From NCBI GenBank assembly GCA_913055675.1, contig CAJXKY010000003.1:1-64000 (forward strand): a stretch of DNA of 64,000 nucleotides, read 5' to 3'. The position numbers and the translations under genes are program-made. The notes beneath the pieces were generated by a model. That model had not been told where the DNA came from. It did not search any database and saw only the letters and a list, made by a program, of their open reading frames with translations. This DNA is from an uncultured Halanaerobiales bacterium (GTDB lineage: Bacteria; Bacillota; Halanaerobiia; Halanaerobiales; M55B127). Each line of letters begins with the position of its first letter. Within the stretch, counting starts at the first letter, position 1. Positions 51,731-61,553 of this stretch are shown piece by piece.

Positions 51731-52318
51731 ATGGTGGCTAAAGAGGATAATAATATCGAAAATGAACAGGAATCTGTTCAAAAAGAAAAATTAAATAGTG
51801 AAGAAAACCAAAAAGAAACTGTTGATCTTGAAGAAGATGTGACAGAAGAAGTAATGGAAGAAAGAATTGAAGAAATGGAGAAAGAACTTACTAAAGTAAC
51901 AGAAGAAAAAGATGAGTATTTAAATAAGCTAAAGAGAATGAAAGCTGATTTTGTAAATTATAGAAATCGTGTAAATAAAGAAAAAGACCAATTAGAGATT
52001 AAGACCAAAACTGAAATTATTAATTCACTTTTACCAATAATTGATAATTTTGAAAGAGCGCTTAAATCAGTTGAGGAAGAATCTGAGTTTCTTTCTGGAG
52101 TTAGTTTGATTCATAAACAATTATTAGATGCACTAAAAAAAGAAGGACTTGAAATAATAGAAACTGAAGGGGAAGAATTTGATCCCGCATATCATGAAGC
52201 AGTAATGCAAGTAGAATCAAAAGAACATGATTCGGGTTATATTGTTGAAGAAATTCAAAAAGGTTATTTAATGGATGGTAAAGTTGTTAGACCGGCCATG
52301 GTTAAAGTGGCTGTCTAG
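51731..52318 (+). CDS. grpE: GrpE nucleotide exchange factor
   Basis: A 195-residue cochaperone that releases ADP from DnaK. An acidic, disordered N terminus (1-45) is followed by the long coiled coil, then the beta domain with YHEAVMQVES and GYLMDGKVVRPAMVKVAV. The ATG abuts the hrcA stop. Length is normal. Confidence 0.97.
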   Translation: MVAKEDNNIENEQESVQKEKLNSEENQKETVDLEEDVTEEVMEERIEEMEKELTKVTEEKDEYLNKLKRMKADFVNYRNRVNKEKDQLEIKTKTEIINSLLPIIDNFERALKSVEEESEFLSGVSLIHKQLLDALKKEGLEIIETEGEEFDPAYHEAVMQVESKEHDSGYIVEEIQKGYLMDGKVVRPAMVKVAV

Positions 52319-52363
52319 TACAATTAAAATAAATTAATGATTATATAAAAGGAGGAATCTTTA

Positions 52364-54220
52364 ATGAGTAAGATATTAGGTATTGATTTAGGTACTACAA
52401 ATTCATGTATGGCTGTTATGGAAGGTGGAGAACCAACTGTAATTCCAAATAAAGAAGGTAAAAGAACAACTCCTTCTGTAGCTGCTTATTCTAAAAAAGG
52501 TGAAAGACTTGTAGGTGAATATGCTAAACGTCAGGCTATAACAAATCCTGACAATACAGTGGCATCTATTAAAAGACAAATGGGTAAAGATATACAAAAG
52601 AAAATGGGAGATAAAGAATATACTCCTCAAGAAATTTCTGCAATGATCTTACAGAAGATGAAACAAGATGCAGAGGAATACTTAGGTGAAGATATTGAGG
52701 ATGCAGTTATTACTGTGCCCGCATATTTTTCTGATTCACAGAGACAAGCAACCAAGGATGCAGGTAAAATTGCAGGCTTTAATGTAAAAAGGATAATAAA
52801 TGAACCAACTGCTGCTTCCTTAGCTTATGGACTTGATGATGAATCTGAACAGACAATTTTAGTTTTTGACTTAGGTGGAGGAACATTTGATGTTTCAATT
52901 CTTGAACTAGGAGATGGAGTATTTGAAGTTGTTTCTACTCATGGTAATAACTCCCTTGGTGGAGATGACTTTGATGAAAGAATTATAGACTATTTAGCTG
53001 AAGAATTTAAAAGTGAAACTGGTATTGATCTTAGAGATGATAGAATGGCTTTACAGCGTTTAAAAGATGCTGCAGAAAAAGCGAAAATTGAACTTTCAAG
53101 TGTTAAACAGACTAATGTTAATTTACCTTTTATTACTCAGACTGATGATGGGCCAAAACACTTAGATGTTGATATAACAAGAGCTAAATTCGAAGAACTT
53201 GTTGAAGACTTAATTAACGACACTATGGGACCAACCGATAAAGCTCTCAATGATGCAGGCTTTAATCAATCCGATATAGATGAAGTAATTTTAGTTGGTG
53301 GATCAACAAGAATTCCAGCTGTACAAGAAGCAGTAAAAGAAAAAATCGGAAAAGAGCCCCATAAAGGTATCAATCCCGATGAAGTTGTAGCAGTAGGTGC
53401 TGCAATTCAAGCTGGGGTATTATCCGGTGAAGTTGATGATATAGTATTATTGGATGTAACACCACTTTCTTTAGGTATTGAAACACAAGGTGGAGTATTC
53501 ACAAAATTAATTGACCGAAATACTACAATTCCAACTTCAAAGAGCAAGGTATTCTCTACTGCTCAAGACAATCAAACCGCAGTTGATATTCATGTACTGC
53601 AAGGTGAAAGAGAGATGGCTAAAGACAATAAGACCTTAGGTAGGTTCCAATTGACTGGTATCCCACCTGCACCACGTGGAGTACCACAAATTGAAGTAAC
53701 ATTTGATATAGATGAAAATGGTATTGTCCATGTATCTGCAGAGGATAAAGGAACTGGAAATGAGCAGAATATAACAATAGAATCATCTTCTGGTTTATCT
53801 GAAGAAGAAATTGATGAAATGGTAAAAGAAGCAGAAGAACATGCTGAAGAAGACGAAAGAAAAAGACAAGAAGTTGAAACTAAAAATGAAGCTGATGCTT
53901 TAATTCATACTACTAAGAAAACATTAGATAAGGCGGAAGATAAGGTTGATGATTCACTAATAGAAAAAGTTAAAGATGCTAGAGATGAGTTGCAAGATGC
54001 GATAGATGAAGATGATATAGATCTTATCGAAGAAAAAATGGAATCCTTAAACGAACAGCTTACTGAGTTAAGTTCACAAATTTATTCCCAAACACAAGAA
54101 GGGGCACAAGGTCAAGCAGGTGCTCAACAGCAAGCTGGAGAACAACAGAATGATGATGCAACTGAAGAAGATGACACAGTAGATGTTGACTATGAAGAGG
54201 TAGATGATGAAAATAAATAA
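52364..54220 (+). CDS. dnaK: Chaperone DnaK (Hsp70)
   Basis: A 618-residue Hsp70. The ATPase domain begins [16 protein letters not shown] and has [13 protein letters not shown]. The linker is [17 protein letters not shown], and the C-terminal lid ends in an acidic glutamine-rich tail with [26 protein letters not shown] precedes the ATG. An intrinsic terminator separates dnaK from dnaJ. Confidence 0.99.
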   Translation: MSKILGIDLGTTNSCMAVMEGGEPTVIPNKEGKRTTPSVAAYSKKGERLVGEYAKRQAITNPDNTVASIKRQMGKDIQKKMGDKEYTPQEISAMILQKMKQDAEEYLGEDIEDAVITVPAYFSDSQRQATKDAGKIAGFNVKRIINEPTAASLAYGLDDESEQTILVFDLGGGTFDVSILELGDGVFEVVSTHGNNSLGGDDFDERIIDYLAEEFKSETGIDLRDDRMALQRLKDAAEKAKIELSSVKQTNVNLPFITQTDDGPKHLDVDITRAKFEELVEDLINDTMGPTDKALNDAGFNQSDIDEVILVGGSTRIPAVQEAVKEKIGKEPHKGINPDEVVAVGAAIQAGVLSGEVDDIVLLDVTPLSLGIETQGGVFTKLIDRNTTIPTSKSKVFSTAQDNQTAVDIHVLQGEREMAKDNKTLGRFQLTGIPPAPRGVPQIEVTFDIDENGIVHVSAEDKGTGNEQNITIESSSGLSEEEIDEMVKEAEEHAEEDERKRQEVETKNEADALIHTTKKTLDKAEDKVDDSLIEKVKDARDELQDAIDEDDIDLIEEKMESLNEQLTELSSQIYSQTQEGAQGQAGAQQQAGEQQNDDATEEDDTVDVDYEEVDDENK

Positions 54221-54237
54221 TTATTGTGTATAAAAGA

Positions 54238-54266
54238 AAAAAAGGGGATATGATTCCCCTTTTTTT
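54238..54266 (+). terminator. Intrinsic terminator between dnaK and dnaJ
   Basis: AAAGGGGA (54241-54248) pairs with TCCCCTTT (55-base region 54255-54262) around a six-base loop, followed by further T. It lies 30 bases before dnaJ, so it probably lowers dnaJ expression relative to dnaK. Confidence 0.82.
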
Positions 54267-54295
54267 GATTGTATAAAATTATGAGGTGATTTTTA

Positions 54296-55429
54296 ATGCC
54301 AGGTAAAAAAGATTATTATGATATCCTGGGTGTTAGTAAAGATGCATCCCAAAAAGAAATCAAAAAAGCATATAGAAAATTAGCAAAAAAGTACCACCCC
54401 GATACCAATGATGGAGATGAAAAGTCGAGCGAAAAATTTAAAGAGATATCAGAAGCTTATGAAATACTAAGTGACCCAGAAAAGAGAAAAAGATATGACC
54501 AATATGGTCATTCTGGTATAGGTGAAGATGACTTTAACTTTGATGACTTTGCTCGTGGTGGTTTTGGTGGTTTTGAAGATATCTTTGATATGTTCTTCGG
54601 TGGTGGAAGAGGCGGTAGAAGTCGCCGTCGAGGTCCCCAGCGGGGAAGAGACTTACAGTATAAATTACAAATTTCTTTTGACGAAGCAGCTTTTGGGGCT
54701 GAGAAAAAAATTACAATACCCAGAACTGAAGTATGTCCAGAATGTGATGGGACAGGAGCCGAATCGAGTTCAGATGTAAAGACTTGTCCTAAATGTAATG
54801 GTCAGGGTCAAATTAGAGTAACCCAACAAACTCCATTTGGTAGGTTTGCTCAAACAAAAACCTGTGATAGATGTGGTGGTAGTGGTGAAATAGTAGAGAA
54901 CCCTTGTTCAAATTGTAATGGTACTGGAAAAGTTCAAAGAAGAAGACAATTAACCATAAACATACCAGCAGGAGTTAATAATGGTAGTAAATTAAGAATG
55001 GCTGGTGAAGGTGAAGCTGGTGATAAAGGTGCTGCCAGTGGAGATTTATACATTATCATTAAAGTTCAAGAACATGAAATATTTGATCGTAGAGGTGATG
55101 ATGTATATTGTGAGATTCCTATAAACTTTGTTCAAGCTACTTTAGGTGATGAAATTAAAGTACCTACTTTAGAGGGTAAAGTTAAATTCGATATACCTCA
55201 TGGTACACAACCTGGAACTACATTTAGATTGAAAAATAAAGGAATTACACACCTAAATCGTAGTGGTAAAGGTGACCAGTATATAAAAACAAAAGTTGTT
55301 ATTCCAGAGAACTTAAACAAGGAACAAAAAGAATTACTAGAAGAGTTTTCTGAAATTAGTGGAGAAGAAATAAATCCTGAAAAAAAAGGTTTTTTTGATA
55401 AAGTTAAAAATGTATTTGGTGCTTTTTAA
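54296..55429 (+). CDS. dnaJ: Chaperone DnaJ (Hsp40)
   Basis: A 377-residue type I Hsp40 that stimulates DnaK. The J domain has the HPD motif in [10 protein letters not shown] (near residue 33). A Gly/Phe-rich region (about 75-115) follows. The zinc domain carries four CxxCxGxG repeats ([32 protein letters not shown], about 147-210). Complete substrate-binding and dimerisation domains. GAGGTGA precedes the ATG. Confidence 0.98.
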   Translation: MPGKKDYYDILGVSKDASQKEIKKAYRKLAKKYHPDTNDGDEKSSEKFKEISEAYEILSDPEKRKRYDQYGHSGIGEDDFNFDDFARGGFGGFEDIFDMFFGGGRGGRSRRRGPQRGRDLQYKLQISFDEAAFGAEKKITIPRTEVCPECDGTGAESSSDVKTCPKCNGQGQIRVTQQTPFGRFAQTKTCDRCGGSGEIVENPCSNCNGTGKVQRRRQLTINIPAGVNNGSKLRMAGEGEAGDKGAASGDLYIIIKVQEHEIFDRRGDDVYCEIPINFVQATLGDEIKVPTLEGKVKFDIPHGTQPGTTFRLKNKGITHLNRSGKGDQYIKTKVVIPENLNKEQKELLEEFSEISGEEINPEKKGFFDKVKNVFGAF

Positions 55430-55462
55430 AAATCTTTATAAACGGAGAGGAAACAAAAAATT

Positions 55463-56236
55463 ATGAACAGATTTTTTGTTAAACCAGAATATGTAGAAAA
55501 TGATGTGGTTGAAATTAGTGGAGATGATTTCAACCACATTTCTAATTCTTTAAGACTTAAAAAAGGTGATAAAATTATCATCTCTATAGGAGATGGTTAT
55601 GACTATATCGTTAAATTAAGTAATTTTAAAGATTATTCGGTTTTAGGTCAAATAATTAAAAAGAAAACTAATCAAACTGAACCAAGTATAAATATAGATT
55701 TAGCACAAGCAATTCCAAAAAATAGAAATATTGAATTTGTTATCCAAAAAGGTACCGAGATAGGTGTAAATAATATTATTCCTTTAGAGACGGAAAGGAC
55801 GATTGTTAAACTTTCTAAAAACAAAGAAAAACGAAGAATAGAAAGGTGGCAGACTATTGCCGAAGAGTCTGCTAAACAATCACAGCGCGGAAAGATACCT
55901 AAGATAAGTGGTTTAGTTTCTTTTGATAATAAGGATGATATAAAAGAATTAATAAATAAATATGATCGTGTTTTAATATTATATGCAGGTGAAACTTCAA
56001 AAAATATTGAAAATACTATAAAAAAATATAAGAATGAAAAGGTAAACAACATACTATTATTTATTGGACCTGAAGGTGGATTTACAAAACAAGAAGTAGA
56101 AATATTAGAAAGTATACAATCTTCCACTGAGTTAGAGACAATAAGTTTAGGTCCAAGAATATTAAGGACTGAAACAGCAGGGATAGTTGCTTTATCAGCA
56201 ATTTTATACGAATTTGGTGATTTAGGAGGAGAATGA
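55463..56236 (+). CDS. rsmE: 16S rRNA m3U1498 methyltransferase RsmE
   Basis: A 257-residue SPOUT methyltransferase that methylates U1498 of 16S rRNA. It starts MNRFFVKPEY with a PUA-like domain, and the knot region has LFIGPEGGFTKQEVE and SLGPRILRTETAGIVALS. prmA, which often sits between dnaJ and rsmE in Firmicutes, is absent here. Overlaps the start region of mtaB. Confidence 0.95.
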   Translation: MNRFFVKPEYVENDVVEISGDDFNHISNSLRLKKGDKIIISIGDGYDYIVKLSNFKDYSVLGQIIKKKTNQTEPSINIDLAQAIPKNRNIEFVIQKGTEIGVNNIIPLETERTIVKLSKNKEKRRIERWQTIAEESAKQSQRGKIPKISGLVSFDNKDDIKELINKYDRVLILYAGETSKNIENTIKKYKNEKVNNILLFIGPEGGFTKQEVEILESIQSSTELETISLGPRILRTETAGIVALSAILYEFGDLGGE

Positions 56237-57555
56237 TGAAAAGTGTTGCTTTTTATACACTCGGTTGTAAAGTTAACCACTATGAAACTGAAGCTATGAT
56301 GGATAAATTCAAATCTAAGGGTTATTCAATAAAAGATTTTGATGAGATAGCAGATTTATATGTGATTAACAGTTGTACTGTTACCACCCAAGCAGCTAGT
56401 AAATCGAGAAAATATGCTAGAAGAGCTAAAAGAAAAAATGAAGAGGCAAAAGTAATAATGATAGGTTGTTATCCCCAGGTAAATGAAGATGAGGTTTCAC
56501 AAATTGAAGAAATAGACTATATTATGGGAACTTCTGGAAAAAGTAATATTGTAGAACTAATTGAGGATAAGATTTCAAGTGACAATAATGATAAATTATT
56601 AAAAGATAATTTAAATTATGGTAAATTTTCAGAATTTGAAGAAATGAGTATAAAAGACTTAAGTGAAACAACCAGGGCTTACATTAAGATCCAAGAAGGA
56701 TGCAATCAATTTTGTAGTTATTGTATAATACCTTATGCAAGAGGGAAGATGAGAAGTAGAGATAAAAATAATATTATAGATGAAGTCACTCAACTTATCA
56801 ATAAAAAAGGAGTTAGAGAAATAGTTTTAACGGGAATTCATCTAGGAGCATATGGGATTGAAAAAGAAGATAAATATGCTTTAGTTAAATTAATAGAAGC
56901 TCTTTCAAAAATAGAAGGTCTAAAACGAATAAGATTAAGTTCTATTGAAGTTACAGAAGTTAATGATAGATTACTTAATCTAATCAAGCAAAATGAGAAA
57001 GTTTGTCTTCATTTACATCTTCCTTTACAAAGTGGTTCTAATAAAATATTAGAAAGAATGAACAGACCTTATACTAAAGAAGAGTTTAGGGAAAGAGTAA
57101 ATAAGTTTAGAGAAAAAATTACTGATTTAGCGATTACTACTGATGTAATTGTTGGTTTTCCAGGAGAGACAATTAAAGAATTTAGAGAAACATACGATTT
57201 TATTAAAGAAATCGGATTTAGTAGACTACATGTTTTTCCTTTTTCAAGAAGAAAAAATACACCGGCTTATGACATGAAGCCAAGAGTAAGAGGAGATATC
57301 AAAAGCAAAAATGCTAGTAGATTAAGAAAATTAAATAAAAAATTAATGAGTCAATTTAATAATAAATTTATCGGAAAAATTAAAAAGATTATCATTGAAG
57401 ATAATAAAGACCATGAAACGGGTTTATATACAGGTTATACTGATAATTATATTAAAGTATTAGTTGATGCTAAGGAAGATGATATTGAGAAATTAAAAGA
57501 TGTTAAATTAATAGATTGTCATAATTATGAATCATTAAAAGGAAAGATTTTGTAA
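56236..57555 (+). CDS. mtaB: tRNA t6A37 methylthiotransferase MtaB
   Basis: A radical SAM methylthiotransferase that converts t6A37 to ms2t6A37 in tRNAs reading ANN codons. Cluster ligands of the N-terminal domain are in TLGCKVNHYE, NSCTVT and IGCYPQ. The radical SAM motif is CNQFCSYCIIPYARG (near 153), and a TRAM domain closes the chain (after about 370). ATG 56236 is six bases after AGGAGG and overlaps the rsmE stop; ATG 56233 is the alternative. The TLGCKVN wording separates it from MiaB and RimO. Confidence 0.95.
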   Translation: MKSVAFYTLGCKVNHYETEAMMDKFKSKGYSIKDFDEIADLYVINSCTVTTQAASKSRKYARRAKRKNEEAKVIMIGCYPQVNEDEVSQIEEIDYIMGTSGKSNIVELIEDKISSDNNDKLLKDNLNYGKFSEFEEMSIKDLSETTRAYIKIQEGCNQFCSYCIIPYARGKMRSRDKNNIIDEVTQLINKKGVREIVLTGIHLGAYGIEKEDKYALVKLIEALSKIEGLKRIRLSSIEVTEVNDRLLNLIKQNEKVCLHLHLPLQSGSNKILERMNRPYTKEEFRERVNKFREKITDLAITTDVIVGFPGETIKEFRETYDFIKEIGFSRLHVFPFSRRKNTPAYDMKPRVRGDIKSKNASRLRKLNKKLMSQFNNKFIGKIKKIIIEDNKDHETGLYTGYTDNYIKVLVDAKEDDIEKLKDVKLIDCHNYESLKGKIL

Positions 57556-57612
57556 AAAGAGGTTTTTTATGGATAATATAGAATAATATATTATAAGGAA
57601 GGGGGTATGGTA

Positions 57613-57957
57613 ATGACCGATTGTTTATTTTGTAAAATCGCAAATAAAGAAATGGATACTGACCTTGTATATGAAGATGAAAAGGTTGTAGTATTTGAGG
57701 ATATAAATCCACAAGCACCAGTTCATTTACTAATTGTACCTAAAAAGCATCAAGAAAATATTATGGAATTAGAGGAAGATGAATTTGAAATCATTTCTCA
57801 TATCCATGAGGTAGCAGTAAAAATGGCTAAGGAGTATGAAATTTCGGAAGAAGGTTTTAGATTAGTTAATAATAATAGAGAAAAAGCTGGTCAAAGTATA
57901 TTTCATATCCATTATCATCTCTTAGGTGGTAGGAAGTTACAATGGCCTCCTGGATAA
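57613..57957 (+). CDS. hinT: HIT family protein (HinT-like phosphoramidase)
   Basis: A 114-residue histidine-triad hydrolase. It begins TDCLFCKIANKEMDTDLVYED and has the triad HIHYHLLGGRKLQWPPG at the end, which is the usual HinT C terminus. Family members hydrolyse AMP-amine or AMP-lysine phosphoramidates. ATG 57613 is better spaced from AAGGAAGGGGG than ATG 57607. It follows mtaB by about 57 bases. Confidence 0.94.
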   Translation: MTDCLFCKIANKEMDTDLVYEDEKVVVFEDINPQAPVHLLIVPKKHQENIMELEEDEFEIISHIHEVAVKMAKEYEISEEGFRLVNNNREKAGQSIFHIHYHLLGGRKLQWPPG

Positions 57958-57983
57958 TACAGTATTTTAAAGAGGTGTAAATT

Positions 57984-59276
57984 ATGTTTAAAAATAAAAT
58001 ATTTTTAGTATTTATAATAATGATACTATTTACTTTTAGCTTAAATGCACAAGACATTGTCTATCAAATACCTATTCAAGGGAATATTGATCAGGCAATG
58101 TTTTCTTTTTTTGATAGAAGTTTTGATGAGGCTATTGAGAATGGGGCAGATAAAATAGTTATAAACATCGATACGTATGGAGGTTATATAGATCCTGCTA
58201 TTAAAATTAAGGATATTATTATAAACTCAGATATAGAAACATTCACTTATGTTTCAAATAGAGCCTGGTCTGCCGGAGCTTTAATAGCTTTAGCTGGTGA
58301 AGAGTTGGTGATGAAAGAAGGTAGTAGCATAGGGGCTGCTGAAACTCGTCCGAATGAAGAAAAATATATTTCAGCCCTTCGTAATGAATTTAAAGCTACT
58401 GCTGAAGTAAGATCTCGTAATGCAGATATTGCAGAAGCAATGGTAGATGTAGATATTGCAATTGAAGGTTTGATTGAAGAAGGAAAATTATTGACTCTAA
58501 CTGCTGAAGAAGCTAAAAATAATAATATTTCTAATGTGTTAGTTAATACTGATGAAGAATTTTATAGCTATCTTGGTATTTCGAAAGAAGCAGTTAACAT
58601 TATAGAACCTCAAACTATTGATCGCTTTGTAAAAGTAGTTACAAATCCTTATATAAGTACCTTTTTATTAATAATTGGTTTTAGTGCATTAATTTTTGAA
58701 TTATTAGTACCTGGTTTTGGGGTTGGTGGTACTGTAGGTCTGATGTCGTTAGGTTTATTTTTTAGTGGTTATGTTATAAACGGTGTGGCTAGTTGGGGAA
58801 TTATAGTATTATTTTTAGTAGGATTATTATTGATTATTCTAGAAGCTTTCGTAGTGCCTGGATTCGGTATTACAGGTATTGGTGGAATGATATCTATTTT
58901 TGTAAGCTTATATTTTATATTTCCTACTCCGCAAATTGCAATCAATATCATGGCTACGACCCTGATAGCTACTGTTATTTTGACATTCATTATAGGAAAG
59001 TATTTTGGCAGTTCGAAAGCTTGGTCACGTATATCTCTTGGTACGAGTCAAACCAGTGATATTGGTTATGTTGCTTCAAATGACAAGAAAGATATTATCG
59101 ATAAGACTGGAATGACTAAAACACCACTTAGACCAGCTGGGATCGCAGAGATAGATAATAATAGAGTTGATGTGGTTAGTGAAGGTGGTTTTATTGACAA
59201 GGGAGAAAAGATAATTGTAATTGATGTAAAGGGCAGTAAGGTTTTAGTTAAAAGCTATAAAGAGGGGGAAAATTAA
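57984..59276 (+). CDS. Long-form NfeD membrane-bound serine protease
   Basis: A 430-residue NfeD protein. The N-terminal signal or anchor helix is FKNKIFLVFIIMILFTFSLN. A ClpP-class protease domain spans about 25-205, with the likely nucleophile Ser in NRAWSAGALIALAG and Lys/Gly region KEGSSIGAAETRP. Four to five membrane helices follow (about 225-345) and an OB-fold NfeD domain ends the protein (GMTKTPLRPAGIAEID onward). It forms an operon with the flotillin gene, whose ATG abuts its stop codon. The pair is thought to organise membrane microdomains. Confidence 0.92.
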   Translation: MFKNKIFLVFIIMILFTFSLNAQDIVYQIPIQGNIDQAMFSFFDRSFDEAIENGADKIVINIDTYGGYIDPAIKIKDIIINSDIETFTYVSNRAWSAGALIALAGEELVMKEGSSIGAAETRPNEEKYISALRNEFKATAEVRSRNADIAEAMVDVDIAIEGLIEEGKLLTLTAEEAKNNNISNVLVNTDEEFYSYLGISKEAVNIIEPQTIDRFVKVVTNPYISTFLLIIGFSALIFELLVPGFGVGGTVGLMSLGLFFSGYVINGVASWGIIVLFLVGLLLIILEAFVVPGFGITGIGGMISIFVSLYFIFPTPQIAINIMATTLIATVILTFIIGKYFGSSKAWSRISLGTSQTSDIGYVASNDKKDIIDKTGMTKTPLRPAGIAEIDNNRVDVVSEGGFIDKGEKIIVIDVKGSKVLVKSYKEGEN

Positions 59277-60275
59277 ATGACATTAGTATCATTAGCAACT
59301 ATCTTTGCTGTAATAGTATTCATATTTTTATTCCTATATTTCATTCCTTTAGGATTATGGATTTCTGCTATTGCAGCCGGAGTTAAAATTGGATTTTTTA
59401 ATTTAATAGGAATGAGACTAAGAAGAGTAGTTCCATCTTCTATAGTAGGTCCTTTAATTAAATCGCATAAAGCAGGATTAGACTTGACGAGTGATAAGTT
59501 AGAGGCTCATTATTTGGCGGGAGGGAATGTAAATAAGGTTGTAGATGCTTTAATTGCTGCGGAAAGGGCTGAAATACCTTTAAAATTCGAACGGGCTGCA
59601 GCTATCGATTTAGCCGGTAGAGATGTATTGGAAGCTGTAAAGATGAGTGTTAATCCTAAAGTTATTAAAACTCCATTAGTGACTGCTGTTGCAATGGACG
59701 GGATTCAGGTAATGGCTACTGCCCGAGTAACTGTAAGAGCTAATATTGATAGGCTAGTAGGTGGAGCTGGAGAAGAAACTGTATTGGCAAGAGTTGGAGA
59801 AGGAATTGTTACTACAGTTGGTTCAGCTGAAACCCATAAAAATGTATTAGAAAATCCGGATTCTATATCTAAAACTGTTCTTAATAAAGGTTTGGATTCA
59901 GGTACTGCTTTTGAAATTTTATCTATTGATATAGCTGATGTTGATGTGGGTAAAAATATTGGTGCACAACTTCAAACTGACCAAGCAGAAGCAGATAAAG
60001 AAATTGCACAAGCTAAAGCTGAAGAAAGAAGAGCAATGGCTGTTGCTAGAGAACAAGAAATGAGAGCAGAAGTTCAAGAAAAACAAGCAAAAGTTGTGGA
60101 AGCCGAAGCAGAAGTTCCACTTGCTATCGCAGAAGCATTTAAAAATGGGAATCTAGGTGTCATGGATTACATGAATTATAAAAATATAAAAGCTGATACT
60201 GGTATGCGGGAAGGTATTTCTGATTTTACAGGTGAAGAAAAAGAGGAAAATTATGATGAAGAAAAGGAAGAGTAA
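59277..60275 (+). CDS. floA: Flotillin-like protein FloA
   Basis: A 332-residue bacterial flotillin (YqfA). A single N-terminal membrane hairpin (about 5-28) is followed by the SPFH domain, with [25 protein letters not shown] (about 47-72), and an EA-rich coiled coil (about 235-290). The [11 protein letters not shown]-like [21 protein letters not shown] region fits FloA. Membrane-associated and linked with the NfeD gene upstream. Ribosome site AGAGGGGG. Confidence 0.95.
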   Translation: MTLVSLATIFAVIVFIFLFLYFIPLGLWISAIAAGVKIGFFNLIGMRLRRVVPSSIVGPLIKSHKAGLDLTSDKLEAHYLAGGNVNKVVDALIAAERAEIPLKFERAAAIDLAGRDVLEAVKMSVNPKVIKTPLVTAVAMDGIQVMATARVTVRANIDRLVGGAGEETVLARVGEGIVTTVGSAETHKNVLENPDSISKTVLNKGLDSGTAFEILSIDIADVDVGKNIGAQLQTDQAEADKEIAQAKAEERRAMAVAREQEMRAEVQEKQAKVVEAEAEVPLAIAEAFKNGNLGVMDYMNYKNIKADTGMREGISDFTGEEKEENYDEEKEE

Positions 60276-60298
60276 GATAAATAGAGGTGTGATTGGTT

Positions 60299-60712
60299 AT
60301 GGATAACATTTTTAGTTATTGGCCTCTTTTATTTTTAGTTTTGGCTGTTATTACAAGAATAATCAACTTTTTTAATAAAAAAAACAATGTAATTAAAAGG
60401 AGCAAAGCGGATACAAGTATGAATGATAAAACCAATATGGACGATTTAAAAGAACAAACAGAACAAGAAGAAAAGGTTGAATTTGAATATGATAAAGAAA
60501 AATTTAAAGAAAGATATCAAAAAGATGTAGACAATGATACGGAGAGCCAAGAAGATAAAAATAAAAGATCTAAAAAATTAAAAGTGAAAAAGATTAAAAA
60601 GAAATCTAAAAACAAGTTATTCGTTAAAAAAGAGGACATAATTAAAGGAATTATAATGAAGGAAGTCCTTGATGAACCTCGTTATAAGAAAAAATTATCA
60701 AAAAATGAATAA
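60299..60712 (+). CDS. Small membrane protein of the flotillin operon, unknown
   Basis: A 137-residue protein with one N-terminal membrane helix (SYWPLLFLVLAVITRII) and a long charged cytoplasmic part, rich in Lys/Glu. The C-terminal DIIKGIIMKEVLDEPRYKKKL resembles the short conserved tail of clostridial proteins found next to floA. ATG 60299 follows AGAGGTG at good distance; a TTG at 60293 is an alternative. It follows floA by 23 bases. Function unknown; a floA partner is plausible. Confidence 0.75.
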   Translation: MDNIFSYWPLLFLVLAVITRIINFFNKKNNVIKRSKADTSMNDKTNMDDLKEQTEQEEKVEFEYDKEKFKERYQKDVDNDTESQEDKNKRSKKLKVKKIKKKSKNKLFVKKEDIIKGIIMKEVLDEPRYKKKLSKNE

Positions 60713-60730
60713 TTAAAGTATATTATTGAA

Positions 60731-60768
60731 AGGATAAATCCTATTAAAGGGTTTATCCTTATTTTTTT
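60731..60768 (+). terminator. Terminator of the nfeD-floA operon
   Basis: AGGATAAATCC (60731-60741) pairs with GGGTTTATCCT (60749-60759) with one G-T pair, followed by TATTTTTTT. Confidence 0.9.
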
Positions 60769-60841
60769 ATGTACTATCTTAATTATTAATTATTATTGGG
60801 GTTAAAAAATGTTCTAATAAGCACTTAAAAAGATAATAGTG

Positions 60842-60870
60842 TTGCATTAATTAGATAATTATGTTATATT
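60842..60870 (+). promoter_or_regulatory. Promoter of the ccpN-glpX unit
   Basis: TTGCAT (60842-60847) and TATATT (60865-60870), 17-base spacing, 50 bases before the regulator's start. Confidence 0.65.
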
Positions 60871-60920
60871 ATTTGTGTATATTAATATATTATAATATCA
60901 AATAACTCAGGAGGCAATAT

Positions 60921-61529
60921 ATGGAATTATCTAAAAGACAAAAGGAAATTATTGAAATTGTAAAAAAGCAAGGTCCGGTTTCTTCTAAAAAAATTTCCGA
61001 TGATTTAGGTTTATCTAGGGCAACTATACGTTCGGATTTATCTATTTTGTCTATGCTAAATATTTTAGACGCAAAGCCAAATGTAGGTTATTATTTAATC
61101 GAGGAAGATTATGAATTAAAAGAAATAGAAACATTATATAATAAAAGTGTAGAAGATGTAATGAATGATCCTATACAAGTTGATGAAGAAACTAGTATTT
61201 ATGACACTATTGTCAAAATGTTTTTAGAGGATGTTGGATCTATAGTTGTTGTCAATAATGAAGAAAGAATAAGTGGAGTTATTTCCAGAAAAGATTTACT
61301 TAAAATGAGTATAGGGCAAAGTAATCTTAAAAATACTCCGGTTAGTTTAGCAATGACAAGAAAACCAAAGATAATATCAGTATCACCAGAGTCTACTTTT
61401 ATCGATGCGGCTCGCAAGATAAGACGACATAAGATTGACTTTTTACCAGTTATCAATAATAAAGATGAGGTTGTGGGAAGAGTGAGTAAAACTACTATCA
61501 TTAAAACTTTAGTAGATTATACAGATTAA
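60921..61529 (+). CDS. CcpN-like HTH and tandem CBS domain regulator
   Basis: A 202-residue regulator. The N-terminal winged helix is KRQKEIIEIVKKQGPVSSKKISDDLGLSRATIRSDLSIL. Two CBS domains follow (about 78-138 and 145-202), which bind adenine nucleotides. B. subtilis CcpN has this architecture and represses gluconeogenesis genes according to ATP/ADP. The adjacent glpX gene, 24 bases downstream in the same operon, encodes fructose-1,6-bisphosphatase, a likely target. AGGAGG precedes the ATG. Confidence 0.88.
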   Translation: MELSKRQKEIIEIVKKQGPVSSKKISDDLGLSRATIRSDLSILSMLNILDAKPNVGYYLIEEDYELKEIETLYNKSVEDVMNDPIQVDEETSIYDTIVKMFLEDVGSIVVVNNEERISGVISRKDLLKMSIGQSNLKNTPVSLAMTRKPKIISVSPESTFIDAARKIRRHKIDFLPVINNKDEVVGRVSKTTIIKTLVDYTD

Positions 61530-61553
61530 TTATATAAGGAGTTGAACTAATAA

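Noticed and set aside
55672-56280. 202-codon frame on the minus strand over rsmE
   Set aside because: It lies wholly opposite a clearly conserved gene, has no ribosome site and reads as low-complexity Ser/Ile-rich sequence.
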